A DNA stretch of 62,242 nt from Candidatus Zixiibacteriota bacterium. GTDB lineage: Bacteria > Zixibacteria > MSB-5A5 > GN15 > JAAZOE01. Both the position numbers and the translations under genes were made by a program. Below are positions 1 through 7,728 of the stretch, one piece after another. Each line of letters begins with the position of its first letter. The stretch's first letter is position 1. The DNA lies in NCBI GenBank assembly GCA_030668485.1, contig DAOUTW010000024.1, positions 1-62,242 of the forward strand, read 5' to 3'. Below the pieces are notes generated by a model. It ran no database searches. It was not told the origin of the DNA and worked only from the letters and a program-made list of their open reading frames with translations.

Positions 1-35
1 AGTACAACGGCCTAATTTCATATGAGGTATAAAGC

Positions 36-1091
36 ATGCCAGGTAAACCTGCAGCCCGTGTCGGTGATCAATGTGCTCACGGCGGAGTAATCACCGGTCC
101 CGGAGTCCCGATGGTTCTAATCGGCGGTATGCCGGCGGCGGTGATGGGCGATATGCATGTCTGCCCCATGGTCGCTCCGGCACCTCCTGCAATCCCGCAT
201 GTGGGCGCGGCCATAATTGCGACCGGATTCATGGTTCTGATCGGTGGTAAGCCGGCGGCCGTAATGGGCGACATGGCCATCTGCACCGGACCGCCGGACT
301 CGATTGTAGCAGGATGCCCGACCGTCCTTATCGGTAGCGGCGGGGGCGGAGGCGGGGGCGGAGGCGGAATGGGCAAGAGCGCCAAAGCCAAAGTGACAGT
401 AATGGAATCGGAAGTCGAGGAGAACCATTATCTCGATGTCAAATTCGAAGACAAAGGCGGTAAACCGATTACCGGTATTAAATTTAGCGTTAAAGACCCG
501 GATAGCAGGCAAACCGATGGAGTCTTGACCGGCCAGGTCAAAAAATCCGGCCTGAAAGAAGGTGACTGCGAGGTGGTGCTGACCGCCATCGTCAAAGCCG
601 CCTGGTCGACCGATAAAGCGGCTGTCGGAGACAAGGTTAAGCTTAAAGCGGAAACGGCCGGGATCAAGTCGGGGGAGAAGGCAACACTCGAAATTTTCAT
701 CAAGGACAGCAACTTCGCCGATCATATGTTGACGTCTATCGAATCAAAAGTAGATGGCGACAAAATCGAAGCCGAATGGGTCATGGAGATCGATGAAAAA
801 CTTCTGGCCGACCAACAGGGCAAGGAGAAAAGGAAAAGATATTCCTCACCATGGTTTTTCTTTATTGTCAAGGCTGGCGGGACGAGCGCCCGGTCGGGGA
901 TGTTGCGGTATCGCGATTTTATCGAATTGAGCCTTAAAGATTCCAAAGGGAACGCCTTGGCTAACAAAAAAATCAAACTCTTTTTCCCCGACGGGACGGT
1001 TAAAAATGTGACCTTGGATGGTAACGGATATGCTAAAGTCGAGGATATCCCCCCGGGGCGGGCCAAAATTATGGCCGATCCGCGAAATTAA
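36..1091 (+). CDS. PAAR-domain T6SS spike protein with glycine linker and C-terminal beta-rich domain
   Basis: Residues 1-100 form a PAAR-type tip domain: the N-terminus reads PGKPAARVGD and two further blocks repeat the pattern VLIGG-PAAVMGD, with conserved Cys and His residues that bind metal in this family. PAAR proteins cap the VgrG spike and carry effectors. A run of about ten glycines (about residues 103-112) links to a C-terminal region of about 240 residues. The end of that region (DFIELSLKDSKG, then PDGTVKNVTLDGNGYAKVEDIPPG) is an Ig-like module that recurs in the 382-aa gene at 6547-7695, together with an upstream block starting WSTDKAAVGD. The start ATG has GAGG eight bases upstream. 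It is the first gene of the visible T6SS locus; the locus may extend beyond the left edge. The PAAR call is firm; the C-terminal function (cargo adaptor or spike extension) is inferred. Confidence 0.9.
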   Translation: MPGKPAARVGDQCAHGGVITGPGVPMVLIGGMPAAVMGDMHVCPMVAPAPPAIPHVGAAIIATGFMVLIGGKPAAVMGDMAICTGPPDSIVAGCPTVLIGSGGGGGGGGGGMGKSAKAKVTVMESEVEENHYLDVKFEDKGGKPITGIKFSVKDPDSRQTDGVLTGQVKKSGLKEGDCEVVLTAIVKAAWSTDKAAVGDKVKLKAETAGIKSGEKATLEIFIKDSNFADHMLTSIESKVDGDKIEAEWVMEIDEKLLADQQGKEKRKRYSSPWFFFIVKAGGTSARSGMLRYRDFIELSLKDSKGNALANKKIKLFFPDGTVKNVTLDGNGYAKVEDIPPGRAKIMADPRN

Positions 1092-1121
1092 AAACAATAC
1101 TTGCTATGGTAGGATTGCATT

Positions 1122-4100
1122 TTGAGCGATGCACTTGAGCGAAGAGCTAAATTCAGGGACCTGATTGGCAAAATAGACCTGTATTCCCACAAGAAGTGGG
1201 AGGTTGTTCTCGATCGGATCGGCGTTCACATTCTTGAAATGGAGGATGTCCTCTTTCATCATAACAGCGCCGTTATGATGCCGGAAAATCCGCAGGGAAC
1301 CTCATCCCAGGATGGGGCGGGCCAAACTTCGGCCAGTACCAAAGAAGATCAGGAAAAGATAACCGGTATCAAAGCCCTGGCCCTGGTTTTCAAACAGTTT
1401 GAATTTAATCCCGACCAGCAGATCATAGTTGCCGGGCATACCGACACTTCCGGCGAGGCCAAGTACAATTTTGAGTTGTCCCAATTGCGCGCCACCAATA
1501 TACTTTATCTTTTGATTGGCGACCGTAAGAAGTGGGCCAAAATATGTTATAAGAAACACAAGGTTGAGGACTACCAGCAAATAATGCAATACTTCTGGGT
1601 CACACGCGGTTGGCCGTGCGATCCGGGTAAAATTGACAACGCCTGGGGCGATAACACCAAGCTGGCCACCAGTCAATTCATCGATACCTATAATGTCGAG
1701 TATGCCGACGAGCACAAAACGGAGCGTCTTCCGACCAACTTGACCAGAAAAGTCGATCGGGACAGTAAACATCGCTGGCCGGAAAAACTCTGGCGGGCGG
1801 TTTATGATCTTTATGATGAAGATCTCCGTTCGGTTTTGGGCGTATCGGCATTGAAAATGGCCAACCTTCGAGAAAACACCCTTAAGTTTGTAGATGACAA
1901 AAAGAAAACAGTCGGTTGCGGCGAATCCTTCCCGGTCGACCAGGCCGAAAGAAAGAATTACCGATCGCAGGCCAATCGCCGGGTGGTGATCCTTTTCTTT
2001 GACAAGGGTGAAGCGCCGGTTATGGATTGCCCGAAGACCACCAAAAAAGTTCACCGGGAAGTGGAATGTCCGCTTTGGCATAATTGGCATTTTACACCGC
2101 TTTATATCGATCCCAACGATCTGTATGCGGTCGTCTATCATTTGAAGTTCACTTATTATGACCGGGTCCTGAAAGCAATGACCGCAATCCCGGAAGGTCT
2201 GAAAATACAGGCCTTTGAGAATGGGACCGACGAGATAAATACTTCATGCAGGTATAAAGATGGCGTCTATAGTGTCAAGGTTCAGTTCAAAACGGCTCTG
2301 GATGATGAAAACCGTAAACGGCTTCACTTCGAATTCAAGACCGCCAACCAGTGGGTTTACACCAAAGATAAAGACTCCCAGCCGAAATTGGAAACTAAGA
2401 CGCCGGTTGAAATGACCGAGTTGAACAAACCCGAAAACGCGGGCAAGCGAATTAAATATTATGACCCTCCGGTCCAATGGTCGTCACGGAATTACTGGAC
2501 CGGCTATGATGGCGATCCCAAAAAGGCCGACCGGTTCGAGCGCGTTTTCGGCAAAATCAAAAAGTTTAAACCGTTTGGCAGCGACCTGACCGAACCGAGC
2601 AAACCACTGGTATTTTCACTTGATGATATCGTTCTGGTTACGGAGAAGGGCGACCAGAATATCTTTGACCGCAGTTGTGAAATCGAGGCTCGATATCCAA
2701 AAGGGAAGACGCATGACCTGAGCGAAAAATCCCGGGTGCGTATTCTTTATGTCGACCCCGAAACCAATTACCTGAAAGTTTATTCCACCGAGGCTTTACC
2801 GGTTCATCCGGGAGCCGGTGATCTTACAGCCTATCACGATAACGTCAAGAAGTTTCACAAGGCGTCGCTGGTAAGATTTGTTAAAGATAAGGATAACAAA
2901 TACCGCAACCTGCTCCTCGCCTCTCCCGGGGGGACCCGATCGATAATTTTCTGCGGCGAGTTCTATGACGTTACCACCAAAAGAACCCTAAAGGATAAAA
3001 AAGTCCAATTCGGGCGAGGCCATGTCGTCGGGGCTCGGGCGGCGGTAATGCATGACAAAGATTGCCATCATTACAAGCGGGTGGTAGAATCCAATAAAAC
3101 CAAGGTGATGCACAGCCCCGGAGTCGGCGACTTCAGCCTTCATTATCTTCATGGCGGCGGTGTCGTAGATGAAAAATTGTGTTCCTATATGATCGTCTAC
3201 TGGTCGTCCTTCGTTATGAAGGATACCAAGCCGACCACCGGAGTAGCTGCCATCAACAAAAAGACGCCGGCCACCGAAGCCGAGGTGAATGAATTCAAAG
3301 ACATCGGCATGTTTAACGCCATGAACCACTGGAACAAGAAGGAGTATCAATTCAAAGAACACGATGTCGATGATGAGGACACCAAGCATATTATCCGGCC
3401 ATTTCATATGTTCGAGGCTTTTGAGGAGTTCAAACTCCCGAACGATTTCCCGAGGCTTGATTTCGACAGTGAATACCGCGCCCTCGTCCTGCATAATAAA
3501 TTCAAGAAAGCCATGAAAGAATCAAGAGGCGGGGTGCCTTACAGCCTGACCTTCATCGTTGAAGAAGACAAAGGTAGTTGGGTGTACTCCGCCCGGGACA
3601 CGAATCCTCCTTTCAGCTTCCTCAGCCTGCGAATCAAGACAAGGGAGGACGATCCTGATCGTTTCGGCGTCAACCGGTTCCCTACGGGAGTTAAATTTGC
3701 CGTCAATGAATTCAATGATCCGGGGAGATATGGATGCCTGGTGATCGCCCATGAGTTGGGACACGCCACCGGTCAGATCGACGATTATATGGAAAAAGCG
3801 AAAGAACGAGTAGTGGTCGGGCCAAATACCACTTATATAGGCCATCGGGTACCCAGCTATGGTCAATTCGGCTACACCAATGCCGATGTAAGGATTTCGG
3901 CTCATGACAATTCGACATTCGGCAATCGAGTCCTTGGCAGCGAGGCTTTTCCCTTGAAATATGATGATAAGACGATGATGGATACCAATGGGCCGATTCG
4001 CATGCGGCACGTCTGGCGGTTCGTACAATGGCTGAACACCGGCGGGGCCGATCCCGATATCAAGGACAGCGTCACCAACCTGCCTTTGAAACCACTTCAT

Positions 4101-4778
4101 AAATTCCTGTCCGATGCAGAGTTCGAAATGGTATACGAGCATCCTGATGTCGACAATCCGATGGTGTATTATCGTTCCGATGATGAAAAGAAAAATCCCT
4201 GGGCGTTTAGTCATACCGGCACGGTAAATGCCAAACCGGCACCCAATCCCGGACGTCCCATGAATGTGTACTTTTACCAGAAGTTGGGTGAAACCCGCCG
4301 CGAAGGTGGACGGGACTATCAAGGTATTCTGGCTGTCCGCCCATTGCTCTCGGTCAAGTTCCCTGGCGGTTGGAATGCCAGTCAAAAGAAAAACTGGATT
4401 AGGTGGGTCAACAACAGGTTTACGCACAGTGAAAACCTGCTACCCGGACATTTTTATCTAAGCGATGGCAGCGGTAACGGATTGGATCCGGTAATCATTC
4501 GATATATTGCCGGTTACGATTTTTACACCGGGGCCAACCCCGGGCATGCCAATTTCCATTATCGTATTATCGCTGACACCGACGCCGACGAATGGGATGT
4601 TGATGGAACCAAAATCAAGGTTGGCAACTCAGCGGACAAACGGAAAAAATTGTTCTTTTATCTTTTTAACAAACCGGCGGCAACGGCCAGTTTTGAAGCC
4701 GCCGATTTCAGGTATATAAGTGATTGGTTTAACACAACGGTTGCACCCGGCGGAGCCTTTACCGTCAGGAAAAAATGA
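1122..4778 (+). CDS. Large OmpA-like domain / metzincin-like zinc metalloprotease, putative T6SS effector
   Basis: This 1218-aa protein has no signal peptide. Around residues 95-135 lies an OmpA-C-like peptidoglycan-binding motif (AGHTDTSG followed by LSQLRATN). Near residue 877 is HELGHATGQID, which fits HExxHxxGxxD: two His ligands (877, 881), the catalytic Glu878 and a possible third ligand Asp887. A possible Met-turn (TMMDTNG) follows about 70 residues later. The absence of an export signal, the wall-binding module, the protease motif and the position directly behind a PAAR gene fit a T6SS-delivered effector acting in the periplasm of a target cell. The start is TTG at 1122, 30 bases after the PAAR gene. 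The remaining regions are not recognised. A structural or housekeeping protease role cannot be excluded. Confidence 0.72.
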   Translation: MSDALERRAKFRDLIGKIDLYSHKKWEVVLDRIGVHILEMEDVLFHHNSAVMMPENPQGTSSQDGAGQTSASTKEDQEKITGIKALALVFKQFEFNPDQQIIVAGHTDTSGEAKYNFELSQLRATNILYLLIGDRKKWAKICYKKHKVEDYQQIMQYFWVTRGWPCDPGKIDNAWGDNTKLATSQFIDTYNVEYADEHKTERLPTNLTRKVDRDSKHRWPEKLWRAVYDLYDEDLRSVLGVSALKMANLRENTLKFVDDKKKTVGCGESFPVDQAERKNYRSQANRRVVILFFDKGEAPVMDCPKTTKKVHREVECPLWHNWHFTPLYIDPNDLYAVVYHLKFTYYDRVLKAMTAIPEGLKIQAFENGTDEINTSCRYKDGVYSVKVQFKTALDDENRKRLHFEFKTANQWVYTKDKDSQPKLETKTPVEMTELNKPENAGKRIKYYDPPVQWSSRNYWTGYDGDPKKADRFERVFGKIKKFKPFGSDLTEPSKPLVFSLDDIVLVTEKGDQNIFDRSCEIEARYPKGKTHDLSEKSRVRILYVDPETNYLKVYSTEALPVHPGAGDLTAYHDNVKKFHKASLVRFVKDKDNKYRNLLLASPGGTRSIIFCGEFYDVTTKRTLKDKKVQFGRGHVVGARAAVMHDKDCHHYKRVVESNKTKVMHSPGVGDFSLHYLHGGGVVDEKLCSYMIVYWSSFVMKDTKPTTGVAAINKKTPATEAEVNEFKDIGMFNAMNHWNKKEYQFKEHDVDDEDTKHIIRPFHMFEAFEEFKLPNDFPRLDFDSEYRALVLHNKFKKAMKESRGGVPYSLTFIVEEDKGSWVYSARDTNPPFSFLSLRIKTREDDPDRFGVNRFPTGVKFAVNEFNDPGRYGCLVIAHELGHATGQIDDYMEKAKERVVVGPNTTYIGHRVPSYGQFGYTNADVRISAHDNSTFGNRVLGSEAFPLKYDDKTMMDTNGPIRMRHVWRFVQWLNTGGADPDIKDSVTNLPLKPLHKFLSDAEFEMVYEHPDVDNPMVYYRSDDEKKNPWAFSHTGTVNAKPAPNPGRPMNVYFYQKLGETRREGGRDYQGILAVRPLLSVKFPGGWNASQKKNWIRWVNNRFTHSENLLPGHFYLSDGSGNGLDPVIIRYIAGYDFYTGANPGHANFHYRIIADTDADEWDVDGTKIKVGNSADKRKKLFFYLFNKPAATASFEAADFRYISDWFNTTVAPGGAFTVRKK

Positions 4779-4788
4779 TCACCGCCGC

Positions 4789-6033
4789 ATGGCCGGGTGG
4801 ATTACACGGCTCCGGCAGTTGATATTGACGGCAGTAATTATCTGCCTGATGGGTGTCATTTCCTGCCGGGCCGAACCAATCTCGGATACGGCCGGTAAGG
4901 CGCCGGATGTGAAGGAGCATAAGGTAATGATGTACCCCAAAATATATGCTGATTATCAGCAGACGTCATTTCAGTCGCAAACAGCCCGGATTTCCGGTAA
5001 GCGGGTCTGGTTTGTAAACTCTGCCGACAACGTCAAGGGTCAGAAATTGCAATTGATTATCCTCACCGACGCCGGATTGACTGTCCAATATGAATCCCGC
5101 CTGATACAACTCGATTTCACCGGCAAATTGGCCTGGGAGGCGGCGTGCGAACCCGTATTGCCGGCGCTCGCATCAGGTAATCGGATCTTTTATAGAGGTC
5201 AGAACGGCCACTTGCATGGTATTGATGAGCAGGGCCGCGAAATGTTCGAAGAATTCCCGATTCCCAATTGTTTTTCTCTCGGTGACGTTTTGGCGCTAAT
5301 GCCGATCGATGATGATAACTTCCTTTTCCAGACTTATAATCGCCCCGAGGAAGTCGAGAGAGGATACCCGCCGGAGAAGGCCGATTACAATCTTATCCTG
5401 ACCGGTCCGACCGACGGTATCAACTGGAAGTGGCTGCATCAATTCGAAGGCAATGCCCTTCCCGGAGTAGCCTCCACAGATCAGACAAAATTTATATTGC
5501 TGAACGATCAAAGCGAGGTCATGATCTTCGATATCCCCAAAGGGGAACTGGCAGGAAAGTTTGCCGTGGAGGGAGCATCGTTTGCTGACGCCAGTATGGA
5601 TCGCCGGGATAATCTGATTGTAATGCTGAAAACGATTGAAGGCGAGCGAAAGCTCTGCAGTTATACTCTATCCGGTGAATTGAACTGGGAGTATGTTCTT
5701 GGTCCCGGAACGGGGTGGTCGCCACAACCGCCCGCGATTGACAGCAACAATCGCGTATACATTATTGCCAACGACACCCTGATGGTGATAGACGAAGGCG
5801 AGGTGAAATGGCAGCAGCCCGTGCCTTCGGCCGGTTACCGATATCTGACTATTCTGGGAGATAACAGCGTTCTGGTCGTCGGAGGCATCGAGATAGATCA
5901 CTTTGATCAGGATGGGAAGGAATTACTGGCCATTGAACTCGAAAAAGGGGATATCATCACAGCACCTCCGGTAATCGACAACAACGGCCGCCTTTATATT
6001 GGAACGATATCCGGGATTCATTGCCTGGAGTAA
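4789..6033 (+). CDS. Beta-propeller (PQQ-like) lipoprotein, candidate effector immunity protein
   Basis: The chosen ATG at 4789 gives a clean lipoprotein signal: a basic N-terminus, a hydrophobic stretch, then the lipobox VIS-C with Cys26. An open frame continues upstream but would bury the signal inside a longer N-terminus. The mature protein (about 390 aa) has repeated blade-like segments such as GNRIFYRGQNGHLHGIDEQG and NNGRLYIGTISGIHCLE, typical of PQQ-like propellers. It starts 10 bases after the putative metalloprotease effector. An envelope-anchored binding protein next to an effector that would act in the periplasm suggests an immunity role; this is inference from context. A BamB-like scaffold or sensor function is the alternative. 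Confidence 0.7.
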   Translation: MAGWITRLRQLILTAVIICLMGVISCRAEPISDTAGKAPDVKEHKVMMYPKIYADYQQTSFQSQTARISGKRVWFVNSADNVKGQKLQLIILTDAGLTVQYESRLIQLDFTGKLAWEAACEPVLPALASGNRIFYRGQNGHLHGIDEQGREMFEEFPIPNCFSLGDVLALMPIDDDNFLFQTYNRPEEVERGYPPEKADYNLILTGPTDGINWKWLHQFEGNALPGVASTDQTKFILLNDQSEVMIFDIPKGELAGKFAVEGASFADASMDRRDNLIVMLKTIEGERKLCSYTLSGELNWEYVLGPGTGWSPQPPAIDSNNRVYIIANDTLMVIDEGEVKWQQPVPSAGYRYLTILGDNSVLVVGGIEIDHFDQDGKELLAIELEKGDIITAPPVIDNNGRLYIGTISGIHCLE

Positions 6034-6097
6034 TGAATATAAAAGGTTTTGAATTACCGCGCTACGGCAGGATTTTTGTAAAATTCAGGGAGAAATT

Positions 6098-6544
6098 ATG
6101 GGTTCGACCAATAACCAGTTCAGGATTGATCTTCCCTCAGGATGGGATGACCAGACCGTCCATATGTTCATGGGGCCGGATGACAGCGGCGTTCAGCATA
6201 TGATGCAGCTTTCGGTTGATACGGAGATTGACGGCGCCGAACTTGAAGAATATGCGCGCGGTCGCATCGATGCCGCCCTGGAGGCGCTACAGGGAGCGGA
6301 AATACTCAAGGAAGAAGAAAAAACTCTTGCCAACGGCAGAGCCGTCTTTGAATGCGTTTTCCGATGGATACCGACCGACGATCAGATTATCTTCCGCAAA
6401 AATATATTTATGATAATCGGTGATACCGCCTACACCTTCTCGGCTAACTTTTCCAAAAAAACACTTAAGACTATCGGCGTACAGGTGGAGCAAATCATCA
6501 ACACTTTCAAATCGGGCGCCGTCGGCGAGGATGAAGAAGACTGA
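6098..6544 (+). CDS. DUF1795/DcrB-like protein, putative T6SS effector chaperone
   Basis: The 148-aa protein begins with the pattern FRIDLPSGWDDQTVHMFMGP and ends with a helix preceded by FSANFSKKT, which resembles the DcrB/DUF1795 fold. In Proteobacteria, DUF1795 proteins of the Eag type are chaperones that shield the membrane-spanning segments of T6SS effectors before loading onto VgrG/PAAR. Here the gene lies two genes upstream of an 899-aa protein with strongly hydrophobic segments, so that protein is the most likely client. There is no signal peptide, consistent with a cytoplasmic role. A GGAG motif precedes the ATG. The family call is by pattern only; the client is inferred. Confidence 0.65.
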   Translation: MGSTNNQFRIDLPSGWDDQTVHMFMGPDDSGVQHMMQLSVDTEIDGAELEEYARGRIDAALEALQGAEILKEEEKTLANGRAVFECVFRWIPTDDQIIFRKNIFMIIGDTAYTFSANFSKKTLKTIGVQVEQIINTFKSGAVGEDEED

Positions 6545-6546
6545 CC

Positions 6547-7695
6547 ATGGAATTGAAGTATAACAAATCGACCGATACCGAGCATACCATCAAGCTCGAC
6601 TCGACCCTGATTTATGCCGCCTGGCGAACCGGTCTTGCCCGGGCCGGGCAAAAGGTGTCGTTCGAGGTGATGACCTCTTTTGTCGGCAACGGCGCCAAGA
6701 TAAAAGCCAAGGGCAAAAGCGCCGCCGGCGAAAGTTTGGGATCGGTCAACGGCAAAATGAAAAACAACAAGTTTGTCGGCCAATTCGAAATCCCGGAAGA
6801 TATCGAAATGGAGGACATGGTTTACTTCACCGTCGACCTGTCCCAGAACAGCCTCTCCGGTGAGTCGAACCGCATCCCGGCGGCACCGCCAATTATAGTT
6901 AGCAATATGAAGTGGAGCGCAGAGGAAGCTCGCCGTGGCGATATCCTGAAGCTGACCGCCGATATCGAAGGCTGCCGCGAAGAGACCGAGGCAAAGATTA
7001 CTATTTACGAATACGATCAGGACAGCGTCCATGATAAAATTGCCGAGCTGCCGGCGGTTGTAATAAAAAATAAAATTGAGTTATCGTGGGAGTATGAATA
7101 CCACGAGGATACCGATGAGGTTCCGACCGAAGAGGAATTGCAGAAATATGGGAAATCGTATAACCCACCCGAGTACTTCTTCGTAATCGAGATTGATGAA
7201 CAGAAATTCGGCGAAGAGCAGGAATCAAAGCTTCTGACCTTCAAGGATTATATCGAAATAGAACTGAAAGATCCTCAAGGAGACCCGGTTGTCGATGAAA
7301 AATACAAGGTGACGCTCGCCGACGGGACGGAAAAAGAAGGCACTCTCGATGAAAACGGATGTGCCCGAGTTGAAGGAGTTCCGCCCGGTCAGTATGATAT
7401 AGAGTTTCCCGATATCGGCCCCATAGATAATACCGACAGCCCCACCGATGAAACCTCAGAAGAGACGCAGCAGACCGGCGGCGATACGCAGCAAACCGGT
7501 GGTGATGACACTCAGGATGATGACGCCGATACTCAACAGGATACTGCCGGAGGAACCGGCGGTGATGACACTCAGGATGATGACAGCGATACTCAACAGG
7601 ATACTGCCGGAGGAACCGGCGGCGATACGCAGCAAACCGGCGGTGATGACACTCAGGACGATGACAGCGATACCCAGCAAGACAGTCGAATATAA
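6547..7695 (+). CDS. Stand-alone PAAR-associated beta-rich protein with acidic repeat tail
   Basis: The 382-aa protein has no signal peptide. Residues about 115-300 align by eye with the C-terminal part of the PAAR protein at 36-1091: both share WSxxxAxxGDxxKLxA, a KIExxW block, a short DFIEL/DYIEIELKD strand and the ending DGT-(x)n-LD-NG-A-VE-(x)-PPG. The last 75 residues are low complexity, built from units rich in Asp, Thr, Gln and Gly (for example TQDDDSDTQQD). It starts two bases after the DUF1795 stop codon and ends 33 bases before the large membrane effector gene, so it is probably co-translated with them. It may be a cargo adaptor or spike-associated module; its exact function is unknown. 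Confidence 0.68.
   Translation: MELKYNKSTDTEHTIKLDSTLIYAAWRTGLARAGQKVSFEVMTSFVGNGAKIKAKGKSAAGESLGSVNGKMKNNKFVGQFEIPEDIEMEDMVYFTVDLSQNSLSGESNRIPAAPPIIVSNMKWSAEEARRGDILKLTADIEGCREETEAKITIYEYDQDSVHDKIAELPAVVIKNKIELSWEYEYHEDTDEVPTEEELQKYGKSYNPPEYFFVIEIDEQKFGEEQESKLLTFKDYIEIELKDPQGDPVVDEKYKVTLADGTEKEGTLDENGCARVEGVPPGQYDIEFPDIGPIDNTDSPTDETSEETQQTGGDTQQTGGDDTQDDDADTQQDTAGGTGGDDTQDDDSDTQQDTAGGTGGDTQQTGGDDTQDDDSDTQQDSRI
7474..7690 (+). repeat. In-frame 60-bp tandem repeats encoding an acidic Asp/Thr/Gln/Gly tail
   Basis: The segments 7501-7560 and 7561-7620 are near-identical 60-bp units differing at a couple of bases (GCC versus AGC codon). A shorter 21-bp element (GGCGATACGCAGCAAACCGG-) at 7480-7500 recurs at 7621-7641 and is followed by a third partial copy. 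The units stay in frame and encode 20-residue blocks. Such repeats can change copy number by slippage, so the tail length may vary between strains. Confidence 0.85.
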
Positions 7696-7728
7696 ACCAA
7701 TCAACGGTTTTGATCAACAGGGAAGCAC

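Noticed and set aside
77-725. Minus-strand ORFs of 104 and 202 aa over the PAAR gene
   Set aside because: They are shadows of the GC-rich PAAR coding strand; the long proline run is the reverse reading of the glycine linker.
1302-4427. Long minus-strand ORFs (279 and 301 aa) inside the large metalloprotease gene
   Set aside because: They lie antisense to a confident coding gene, lack ribosome sites and show no family motif.
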